NCBI RefSeq assembly: GCF_021390495.1
Contig: NZ_JAJEJP010000001.1
Location: 4,216,001-4,280,000, forward strand
Reading direction: 5' to 3'
Source of the DNA: Paraburkholderia sp. ZP32-5
GTDB taxonomy: Bacteria; Pseudomonadota; Gammaproteobacteria; Burkholderiales; Burkholderiaceae
DNA: 64,000 nucleotides
The notes under the pieces were generated by a model. It saw only the letters and a program-made list of their open reading frames with translations. It ran no database searches and was not told where the DNA came from. The position numbers and the translations under genes are program-made. Within the stretch, counting starts at the first letter, position 1. The number at the start of each line of letters is the position of its first letter. This document shows, piece by piece, positions 9,756 to 17,451 of the stretch.

Positions 9756-10904
9756 TTACTTGCCGCCCACGCTTTGCAGCGTCGTCCACTTGCCATCGAC
9801 GACCTTGTACAGCGTGATACCGCCGTTCTTCAGATCGCCGTGCTCGTCGTATGCGAGGTTGGCGGACGTGACGGCCGGCATCGACGTCTTCGCGAGTACC
9901 GGCAGGTACTTGGCCGGATCGGTCGAGTTCGCGTTCTTCATCGCGGTGAACATCGCCATTGCGCCGTCATAGGCGTACGGCGAGTAGGTCTGCACGTCTT
10001 CGTTGAAGCGCTTCTTGTACTTCTCGACGTATGCCTTGCCGCCCGGCATTTCTTCGAGCGGCAGGCCGGCGAGCGAAGCCACCGTGCCGTTCGCCGCGTC
10101 GCCCGCGAGCTTGATGAAGGTCGGCGTGTGAACCATTTCGCCGCCCATCAGCGGCGCCTTCACGCCGAGCTGCTTCATCTGCTTGACCATCGGCGCCGCT
10201 TGCGAATCCGCGCCGCCGTAGTAGATCAGATCCGGGTTCGCCGATTTCAGCTTGGTCAGGATCGACTTGAAATCGACAGCCTTGTCGTTCGTGTATTCAC
10301 GATCGACGATCGTTGCGCCCGCAGCCTTCGCCGCCTTTTCGAATTGATCGGCGAGACCCTGGCCGTACGCGGTGCGGTCGTCGACGATCGCGATCTTCTT
10401 CATGCCGAGGTTCTTCACCGCGAACGCGCCAGCGACCGAGCCTTGCTGCGTGTCGGAGGTCATCATGCGGAAGGTCGTCTTGAAGCCTTGCTGCGTGTAT
10501 TCGGGTGCGGTCGCCATCGCGATCTGCGGGATGCCCGCGTTCGCGTAAATGCGCGACGCCGGAATCGTCGTGCCCGAGTTGAAGTGGCCGAGCATGCCCT
10601 TGATGCCGTCATCCACGAGCTTCTGCGCCACGGTCGTGCCGGTGCGCGGGTCAGCCTGGTCGTCGGCCGAATCGAGCACGATATGAACCTGCTTGCCACC
10701 GATCACCGGCTTGGTCGCGTTGAACTCTTCGACCGCGAGCACGATGCCGTTCTGAAAGTCCTTGCCGTAGTGAGCCTGAGCGCCCGTCATCGGACCCGCG
10801 AAACCCACCTTTACGTCTTCCGTCGATTGAGCGTTAGCCGTCCCCGTCAGCGACATGGCCGCAACCAGAGCTGCGCCTGCCAGCTGTTTCATTTTGTGTT
10901 GCAT
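9756..10904 (-). CDS. Branched-chain amino acid ABC transporter substrate-binding protein (LivK-like)
   Basis: A 382-aa periplasmic binding protein of the leucine/isoleucine/valine (Peripla_BP_6) family. It has a signal peptide of about 25 residues ending GTANAQ. The mature start DVKVGFAGPMTGAQAHYGKD and the block GHFNSGTTIPASRIYANAG are family-typical. An AGGAG ribosome site precedes the ATG. No permease or ATPase gene is adjacent, so it must use a transporter encoded elsewhere. It lies downstream of putA on the same strand with an 85-bp gap, so proline/glutamate-linked expression is possible but unproven. Ligand is inferred only from the family. Confidence 0.9.
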   Translation of the reverse strand: MQHKMKQLAGAALVAAMSLTGTANAQSTEDVKVGFAGPMTGAQAHYGKDFQNGIVLAVEEFNATKPVIGGKQVHIVLDSADDQADPRTGTTVAQKLVDDGIKGMLGHFNSGTTIPASRIYANAGIPQIAMATAPEYTQQGFKTTFRMMTSDTQQGSVAGAFAVKNLGMKKIAIVDDRTAYGQGLADQFEKAAKAAGATIVDREYTNDKAVDFKSILTKLKSANPDLIYYGGADSQAAPMVKQMKQLGVKAPLMGGEMVHTPTFIKLAGDAANGTVASLAGLPLEEMPGGKAYVEKYKKRFNEDVQTYSPYAYDGAMAMFTAMKNANSTDPAKYLPVLAKTSMPAVTSANLAYDEHGDLKNGGITLYKVVDGKWTTLQSVGGK

Positions 10905-10989
10905 AGCTTCTCCTAATACCAGTGTGGACGAAGCGGATCCGGGGTCGCCGTGCCGCTTCCTTTCTATTGAATCGATCGCCGAGGTTGGC

Positions 10990-13900
10990 TCAACCGATCG
11001 TCATCAAATTTGCATTGCCGCCTGCTGCCGCCGTGTTCACGCTGACCGAGCGCTCGGTCAGCAGACGCTCGAGCGCGTAGTCTTCGTCGCCGCTCGCGAG
11101 CGCGCCGGCTGCAACACCCTGCACCGACACGATCGGACCCGGACGCTTCGCGACTTCCTTCACGAGCGCGAGCAGTTCGTCGCTATCGCCTTCGAACAGC
11201 ACCGCATCGAACGACGCATCGGCGTTCTTCTTCACGCTCGCATACGACTTCAGCGACGCGGGCAGTTGGGACACCAATTGTTCCCCGGCGGCGCCTTCGA
11301 ACAGCGCACGATTTCCCGTAGCAAGCGCGGCGGCCAGCTGCACGCGCGCGCCGCTCGCGGTCGACGCGATGCACAGCACCGTGCCGCGCGGACCGAGCGT
11401 GTACGTGTTGCGCTCGCCGGTCGGCCCGGACAGCACCGCGGTCGCGCCCGCCGGCACGTGCGCGAGATAGCCGTCGCAGCGCGCGGCCAGTTGCGCCTCG
11501 CGCTCGGCGATCAACCAGTCGCGCAGCGTGGTCAACGCGGCCGCCGGATTGTCGCTGTTTTGCGCGCTCTGCGGTGCTTCGACCACCAGTGCCTGCGCGA
11601 GCGATTTCGGCAAACCGGCCGGACGCGTCGCCAGCAGACGCTGCAGATACAGCGCGCCGCCCGCCTTCGGCCCCGTGCCCGACAAGCCTTCGCCGCCGAA
11701 CGGCTGCACGCCGACGACCGCACCGATCACGTTACGGTTCACGTAGATGTTGCCCACATGCGCGCGGCCGATCACATGCGCGATCGTTTCGTCGATACGC
11801 GTATGGATGCCGAGCGTCAAACCGTAACCCGTCGTGCGGATCTGTTCGAGCAGCTTGTCGAGCTGGCTGCGGCGATAACGCACCACGTGCAGCACCGGCC
11901 CGAACACTTCGCGCTTCAGTTCGTCGATGCTGTCCAGTTCGATCAGCGTCGGCGGCACAAAGGTGCCCTGCGCCGCGCCTTCCGGCAGCGGCAGTTGCTC
12001 GACCTTGCGGCCCTTTTCGCGCATCGCCGCGATATGCGTGTCGATGCCGCGCTTCGCTTCGAGGTCGATCACCGGACCGACGTCGGTCGACAGACGGTCC
12101 GGATTGCCGAGCGCAAGCTCGCGCATCGCGCCGGTCAGCATTTCGAGCGTGCGGTCAGCGACGTCGTCCTGCAGACAAAGAACGCGCAACGCCGAACACC
12201 GTTGACCGGCGGAGTCGAATGACGATTGCAACACGTCGGCCACCACCTGCTCAGCCAGCGCCGACGAGTCGACGATCATCGCGTTCTGGCCGCCGGTTTC
12301 GGCGATCAGCGGAATCGGCTTGCCGTCCGGATCGAGGCGGCCGGACAGTGTCTTGTTGATCAGACGCGCGACTTCGGTCGAGCCGGTGAACATCACTGCG
12401 CGCGTGCGCGGATCAGCCACCAGTGCCGCGCCGACCGTTTCGCCATCGCCCGGCAGCAGTTGCACCGCGCCGGCCGGCACGCCGGCTTCACGCAGAATTC
12501 GCACGGCTTGCGCGGCGATCAGCGGCGTTTGCTCGGCAGGCTTCGCGAGCACCGTGTTGCCGGCCGCGAGCGCGGCGGCGACCTGGCCCATGAAAATCGC
12601 CAGCGGGAAATTCCACGGGCTGATACACACGACCGGACCGAGCGGCCGATGCGTGTCGTTCGAGAACTCGTTGCGGATCTGCGTCGAGTAATAGCGCAGG
12701 AAGTCGATCGCCTCGCGAATTTCCGACACCGCGTTCGCGAGCGACTTGCCCGCTTCGCGCACGACGAGGCCCATCAGCGTATGCATTTGCGCTTCGAGCA
12801 GATCGGCGGCGCGCGCGAGGCAATCGGCGCGTGCCTCGACCGGCGTCGCCTGCCAGATCGGCGCGGCGGCCACCGCGTGGCCAAGCGCAGCGCTCACGTG
12901 CTCGGCCGTGGCTTCGACGACCGTGCCGACGAGGTCGCGCTGGTCGGCCGGATTACGCACGTCGCGCCCGGCGCCCACGGCAATCTCATCGTCCGCGAGC
13001 ATCGGCGCGGCGCGCCACGGATGATGCGCGCTCGCCAGCAGCGCCGACGACAGCGATGCGAGCCGATGTTCGTTCGACAGATCGAGGCCCATCGAATTGA
13101 GACGCTCGGCACCGTACAGATTGCGCGGCAACGGAATGCGCGCGTGCGGCGCGCCGAGCGGCGCGATCTTCGACGCTTCCTCGACCGGATCGGCGACCAG
13201 GTCCTTGACCGCGATCGATTCGTCGGCGATGCGATTGACGAACGACGTGTTCGCGCCGTTTTCGAGCAGACGGCGCACCAGATACGCGAGCAGCGTCTCA
13301 TGCGTGCCGACCGGCGCGTACACACGGCACGGACGGTTCAACTTGTCGCGGCCCGTGACCTCTTCGTACAGCGGCTCGCCCATGCCGTGCAGGCACTGGA
13401 ACTCGTACTGGCCAGGATAGTAGTTGTTGCCGGCGAGGTAATAGATCGCCGACAGCGTATGGGCGTTGTGCGTCGCGAACTGCGGATACACCGCGTCCGG
13501 CGCGCCGAGCAGCTTCTTCGCGCAGGCGAGGTACGACACGTCCGTGTAGACCTTGCGCGTGTAGACCGGATAGCCTTCGAGGCCGTCCACCTGCGCGCGC
13601 TTGATTTCGGTGTCCCAATACGCGCCCTTCACGAGCCGCACCATGATGCGGTGACGGCTGCGGCGCGCCAGATCGACGATGTAGTCGATCACGAACGGAC
13701 AACGCTTCTGGTAAGCCTGTACGACGAAACCGATACCGTTCCAGCCTTGCAGTTCCGGATCGAAGCACAGTGCTTCGAGCAGATCGAGCGACAGTTCGAG
13801 GCGGTCGGCCTCCTCGGCGTCGATATTGAGGCCGATGTCGTAGCGGCGCGCGAGGATCGCGAGCGAGCGCACGCGCGGCAACAGCTCGCTCATCGTGCGT

Positions 13901-14919
13901 TCCTGCTGCGCGCGCGAGTAGCGCGGATGCAGCGCCGACAGCTTGATCGAGATGCCCGGGCCTTCGTAGATGCCGCGCCCGCCGGCAGCCTTGCCGATCG
14001 CGTGGATCGCCTGCTCGTACGACGCGTAGTAACGCTGCGCGTCGGCCTCGGTGGTCGCGGCCTCGCCGAGCATGTCGTACGAATAGCGGAAGCCGCGCGC
14101 CTCGTATTTGCGGCTGTTCGCGAGCGCTTCGGAGATGTTCTCGCCGGTGACGAACTGCTCGCCCATCAGGCGCATCGCCATGTCGACGCCCTTGCGGATC
14201 AGCGGCTCGCCGCCCTTGCCGATCAGGCGCGTGAGCGCCGACGACAGATTCGTCTCGCTATTGGTCGTCACCAGCTTGCCGGTGATCATCAGGCCCCAGG
14301 TCGCCGCGTTGACGAACAGCGACGGCGCTTGGCCGACGTGCGACTTCCAGTCGCCCTTGCTGATCTTGTCGCGGATCAACGCGTCGCGGGTCGCGCGATC
14401 GGGGATGCGCAGCAGCGCCTCGGCGAGGCACATCAGCGCGACACCTTCCTGGCTCGACAGCGAGAATTCGTGGATCAGCCCTTCGACGCCGCCGCCCTTG
14501 CTCTTCGAGCGCAGCGTCTCGACGAGCTTGCCGGCCATCGCCTGCACGTCGCCGGCGAGATTGACCGGCAGACGCGCCTGACCGAGCAGGAACGGCACGC
14601 ACTCCGGCTCCGGACGGCGATACGCGGCGGTGATCGCCGCGCGCAGCACCGACTGCGGCTGCACGTTCTGCGCGAAATCGAGGAACGGGTGCGATGCGCC
14701 GTCTTCCTCGTTCTCGACCGCCGCGCCTTCGGCGAGATCCGCCGAACCGGTGTTGCCCGACAGTTCAGCGGGCAGCTGGCCGTGCTCGATCTTTTCGAGG
14801 TACGCGAAGATCGCCTGTTTGATCAGCCAGTGGGGGGTGCGCTCGAGGCGAGTGGCGGCATCTTTGAGCCGGGAACGCAGGAGGTCGTCGACCTTAACGC
14901 CAAGGGTGGTGCTAGCCAT
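10990..14919 (-). CDS. putA: Trifunctional proline utilisation protein: repressor, proline dehydrogenase and L-glutamate gamma-semialdehyde dehydrogenase
   Basis: PutA oxidises proline to glutamate in two steps (FAD, then NAD+). In this 1309-aa form the first ~50 residues (MASTTLGVKVDDLLRSRLKD) are a ribbon-helix-helix DNA-binding domain. The proline dehydrogenase barrel follows (YEGPGISIKLSALHPRY and RLVKGAYWDTEIKRAQ). The aldehyde dehydrogenase domain contains FPLAIFMGQ, PLIAETGGQNAM and the catalytic Cys in DSAGQRCSALRV. A C-terminal extension completes the type B/C architecture. I chose ATG 14919 (preceded by AAGGAAA) over an ATG eight codons upstream. The N-terminal domain implies autoregulation at the region between it and the divergent small gene. 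Confidence 0.96.
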   Translation of the reverse strand: MASTTLGVKVDDLLRSRLKDAATRLERTPHWLIKQAIFAYLEKIEHGQLPAELSGNTGSADLAEGAAVENEEDGASHPFLDFAQNVQPQSVLRAAITAAYRRPEPECVPFLLGQARLPVNLAGDVQAMAGKLVETLRSKSKGGGVEGLIHEFSLSSQEGVALMCLAEALLRIPDRATRDALIRDKISKGDWKSHVGQAPSLFVNAATWGLMITGKLVTTNSETNLSSALTRLIGKGGEPLIRKGVDMAMRLMGEQFVTGENISEALANSRKYEARGFRYSYDMLGEAATTEADAQRYYASYEQAIHAIGKAAGGRGIYEGPGISIKLSALHPRYSRAQQERTMSELLPRVRSLAILARRYDIGLNIDAEEADRLELSLDLLEALCFDPELQGWNGIGFVVQAYQKRCPFVIDYIVDLARRSRHRIMVRLVKGAYWDTEIKRAQVDGLEGYPVYTRKVYTDVSYLACAKKLLGAPDAVYPQFATHNAHTLSAIYYLAGNNYYPGQYEFQCLHGMGEPLYEEVTGRDKLNRPCRVYAPVGTHETLLAYLVRRLLENGANTSFVNRIADESIAVKDLVADPVEEASKIAPLGAPHARIPLPRNLYGAERLNSMGLDLSNEHRLASLSSALLASAHHPWRAAPMLADDEIAVGAGRDVRNPADQRDLVGTVVEATAEHVSAALGHAVAAAPIWQATPVEARADCLARAADLLEAQMHTLMGLVVREAGKSLANAVSEIREAIDFLRYYSTQIRNEFSNDTHRPLGPVVCISPWNFPLAIFMGQVAAALAAGNTVLAKPAEQTPLIAAQAVRILREAGVPAGAVQLLPGDGETVGAALVADPRTRAVMFTGSTEVARLINKTLSGRLDPDGKPIPLIAETGGQNAMIVDSSALAEQVVADVLQSSFDSAGQRCSALRVLCLQDDVADRTLEMLTGAMRELALGNPDRLSTDVGPVIDLEAKRGIDTHIAAMREKGRKVEQLPLPEGAAQGTFVPPTLIELDSIDELKREVFGPVLHVVRYRRSQLDKLLEQIRTTGYGLTLGIHTRIDETIAHVIGRAHVGNIYVNRNVIGAVVGVQPFGGEGLSGTGPKAGGALYLQRLLATRPAGLPKSLAQALVVEAPQSAQNSDNPAAALTTLRDWLIAEREAQLAARCDGYLAHVPAGATAVLSGPTGERNTYTLGPRGTVLCIASTASGARVQLAAALATGNRALFEGAAGEQLVSQLPASLKSYASVKKNADASFDAVLFEGDSDELLALVKEVAKRPGPIVSVQGVAAGALASGDEDYALERLLTERSVSVNTAAAGGNANLMTIG

Positions 14920-14995
14920 GTTTCCTTCTTTGATACCAGGCACAGGCCCGGCGAAAGACTAAAAGTTTCGCGAATCGTACGCCTTCAAATAAAAA

Positions 14996-15026
14996 GGTGC
15001 AACCAATCTCGAACGATGGTTGCACC
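14996..15026. promoter_or_regulatory. Perfect 10-bp inverted repeat / terminator-like hairpin in the putA leader
   Basis: GGTGCAACCA (14996-15005) and TGGTTGCACC (15017-15026) are perfect inverted arms around 11 bases. In the putA direction the stem is followed by TTTTTATTTG. It lies about 75 bp upstream of the putA start. It may be an operator, a leader attenuator, or the terminator of the unit that ends at 15576. Confidence 0.6.
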
Positions 15027-15242
15027 CTCTGGCAAGCCTTGTGTGGCGGGGGTTTCCGGCTGGCGGAGCGAGGCCCGCCGGGCGCGGTTGCGATCGGTAC
15101 TTTCCCTGGCGTGATTCTTTTCTCAATAAGCCTTATCAAACGACTTCACGCGCCGATATACAGATGCACGGCGACGGACGGCCCAAACGTCTGTTTTTAA
15201 GGGCACGCAAAAAGATAAACGGGGTTCTCGAGGGTTGGTGAG

Positions 15243-15422
15243 ATGGAAAAGTGGCTGGTAATACTGGGCATCTGGGTGATGTGCGCGGCCTGTGCTGTGT
15301 TCTTCATTCGCGGGGCGACGGCTAGCTCGGCCAAGCGGGAGCGCGAGGAAGAGGAGCGGCGCGCGCGAGCGGCATCGCGTGGATCGTCGGCGAATACGAC
15401 GCGGGCCGCGGCGAACGATTGA
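15243..15422 (+). CDS. Small single-pass membrane protein of unknown function
   Basis: A 59-residue reading frame. A hydrophobic segment covers about residues 4-22 (WLVILGIWVMCAACAVFFI), followed by a strongly charged Arg/Glu stretch (KREREEEERRARAA) and a polar tail. This is the pattern of a small inner-membrane protein with a cytoplasmic tail. It has a GGTGAG sequence just before the ATG as a weak ribosome site and third-position GC like neighbouring genes. It is transcribed divergently from putA and is the only plausible gene in this gap. No function is recognised. Confidence comes from the coherent membrane/charge pattern only. Confidence 0.6.
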   Translation: MEKWLVILGIWVMCAACAVFFIRGATASSAKREREEEERRARAASRGSSANTTRAAAND

Positions 15423-15575
15423 CGTAGTCGGGCGTGGCGTATTCGGGGCGGACTGGATGGCGCCCTGTTTGCGCACAGCTTGCGCACCGTTTGTGCGCTC
15501 GATGCCTGACGTTGATGCCCGAAGGTGTGATGAGACCCGCAGGCAGCGTGAGCCCGCGGCATAGGCCGCTCCGAT

Positions 15576-15842
15576 TCAGCGCGGCGGAATGGTTTCGGCC
15601 TGCGCACGCGGCTCGAAGCGCGCGCAGTAATCGCCAGGCGACACGAGCTGGTCGTGCAGTCTACACAGCCGGCTATCGGCGACGCTCGCCCCGAATCCCG
15701 AACTCAACGTCGTGAGGCCGGCGATGCGCTGCTCAAGCGCATCGCGACTCTCCACCCGATGCAGGCAAGCCGCGCAGCACGGCCCGCGCGCGGCTGCTGC
15801 ACAGGCGGCGAAGAAGCGCCCGCTCAGCATCGGCATCTTCAC
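15576..15842 (-). CDS. Small cysteine-rich hypothetical protein coupled to the YeiH-type transporter
   Basis: An 88-aa protein whose start overlaps the stop of the upstream transporter by four bases (ATGA), a sign of translational coupling. Six cysteines are present: C14, C22, C23, C26, C60 and C73. They include a CCAAC cluster and a C-terminal segment DSRLCRLHDQLVSPGDYCARF. The spacing suggests a metal-binding or redox fold but matches no family I can name. No signal peptide is convincing. The overlap argues strongly that it is a real gene whose role is tied to the transporter. Confidence 0.72.
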   Translation of the reverse strand: MKMPMLSGRFFAACAAAARGPCCAACLHRVESRDALEQRIAGLTTLSSGFGASVADSRLCRLHDQLVSPGDYCARFEPRAQAETIPPR

Positions 15843-17281
15843 GAGCCCTGCCCCAAGCTGTTCCAGTACGACGCGAACGCGTGCGCGGACAGCGCGTAAC
15901 CAATCGCGACATTAACCACGACGCCCGCCGTGAAGGCGAGGAACGGTTTCAGCCCGGTCGCCGCCAACGAGCGGAAGCGCGTCGTCAGGCCGATGCTGAG
16001 GAAACAGAAAGTGAACGCCCAGGTGCGCAACACCGTGATCGGCGCGACGAATTCGGGCGTGACGATCTTGCGGTAATCGGCCAGCGAATAATGGCTCGCG
16101 ATCCACGTGACGAGAGCCGACGCAATCACGAAGCCGATCACGAACTTCGGGAAACGCGCCCAGATCTCGCCAGCATTGGCGCGCGCGGTCACGCCGCTGT
16201 CCTGCGCTTCCCAGCGCGTCGTCGCGACGATCGCCAGCACGAACGCCCAGATGCCGATCCAGATATCACGGCCGACCACCTTCATCAGCGTGAATGACTG
16301 CAACGCCGCATCCGGTGTTCCGGCAATCGCGCCGCCCGCGCTGCGCGCAAAATCGCCATAGGCCTGCGCGGCGGCGATGCCGGCCGCGTCGGCGAATTCG
16401 GACGTGCCGATCCATGCGCCGGCGATGGCCGTCGGCAGCCCGAGCGAACGCGATGCAAATGGCAGCACGAAGATCATCACGATCGCCCACAACACGACGA
16501 GCGTGATCGCGACCGACGCCTGCTCGCGCTTTGCACGTACCGCGCCGGCAATCGCGATCGCCGCCGACACGCCGCATACGGCGCCGCCCACGCCGAGCAC
16601 GGCGGCAAAGCGCCGATCGAGCCCGAATGCCCGCGCGGTGAGGAAGATCACGAAGAACGTGACCAGCGACACGATGCTGGCCTGCGCAACCGCCACCGGC
16701 CCCGCCCATACGAGCAACGTGAACGGCAACGTCGCGCCGAGCAGCACGATGCCGACCTTGATGTAAAACTCGACGCGCAAGCCGGCCACCAGCCATTCCG
16801 GCGGAGTAAACACATTGGACACGATCAGCCCGAGTGCCAGCGCGACGAGCGGCGGTTCGAGGTTGTACTTCGACGCATCCACCCACGCGCCGAGTATCAG
16901 GATCAGCGCGGAGACGACAAAGACCACCAGGAATGCCGCCAGAAATGCCCCAACGCGTTGCCTGAGCAGTGCGACGCTGACGCCGAATAGCAGCGCAAAC
17001 GCAGCAAATAGCGCGAAGTAGTTTGGAAAATGACGGCTGAAGTCTTGCGCGGCCTGGCCGATGTTCGACCATTTGGCTGGTGCCACGGCAAGCCATTTGA
17101 TGCTGCCGCCGGACGCAAACAACGCCCATGCAATCACGATTACGAGCAGGCCGACGGCGGCGGCGAGCCAATCCTCGGTCGTCGAAAAGCCGCCGCCCGT
17201 GGTCGTGACGGGTGTGCTTTGTGTACCTTGCCGTTGCGTGGGCGCGCCGCTCGCCGGCACGCTGTGATGGGTGTCGCTCAT
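15839..17281 (-). CDS. YeiH/YadS-family putative sulfate exporter-type membrane transporter
   Basis: A 480-aa polytopic inner-membrane protein of the UPF0324/YeiH family, often annotated as putative sulfate exporter. The N-terminal ~35 residues are polar and low complexity; about ten or more hydrophobic helices follow. Family-type stretches include LGLIVSNVFTPPEW, VLGVGGAVCGVSAAIAIAGA and WAFTFCFLSIGLTTRFRSL. The actual substrate of this family is uncertain. It overlaps the following Cys-rich gene by 4 bp. No CysB-like or LysR gene, which often accompanies yeiH, is adjacent. Confidence 0.85.
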   Translation of the reverse strand: MSDTHHSVPASGAPTQRQGTQSTPVTTTGGGFSTTEDWLAAAVGLLVIVIAWALFASGGSIKWLAVAPAKWSNIGQAAQDFSRHFPNYFALFAAFALLFGVSVALLRQRVGAFLAAFLVVFVVSALILILGAWVDASKYNLEPPLVALALGLIVSNVFTPPEWLVAGLRVEFYIKVGIVLLGATLPFTLLVWAGPVAVAQASIVSLVTFFVIFLTARAFGLDRRFAAVLGVGGAVCGVSAAIAIAGAVRAKREQASVAITLVVLWAIVMIFVLPFASRSLGLPTAIAGAWIGTSEFADAAGIAAAQAYGDFARSAGGAIAGTPDAALQSFTLMKVVGRDIWIGIWAFVLAIVATTRWEAQDSGVTARANAGEIWARFPKFVIGFVIASALVTWIASHYSLADYRKIVTPEFVAPITVLRTWAFTFCFLSIGLTTRFRSLAATGLKPFLAFTAGVVVNVAIGYALSAHAFASYWNSLGQGS

Positions 17282-17451
17282 GGCGGATGCCCCGATAAAA
17301 GTTGAGTGGCACCGGCGCGGAGTTGTTGTCGTTTTGCCCGAAGTTGCGCCGATTTGGCGACTATAGGTGAGCGCCCGCGCAAAGCGAAACGATCATTCGC
17401 TCTATGAATATGACGTAAAGAAGTATGGCGCGCGCAAGCCGGCTGCTGGCG

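Noticed and set aside
10855..15114. Very long open frames on the strand opposite putA, and similar ones opposite gcvP, sdaA, the atp genes and the Liv genes
   Set aside because: They are antisense to secure genes, rich in Arg/His/Gln with no domain or ribosome site. This is the usual effect of high third-position GC.
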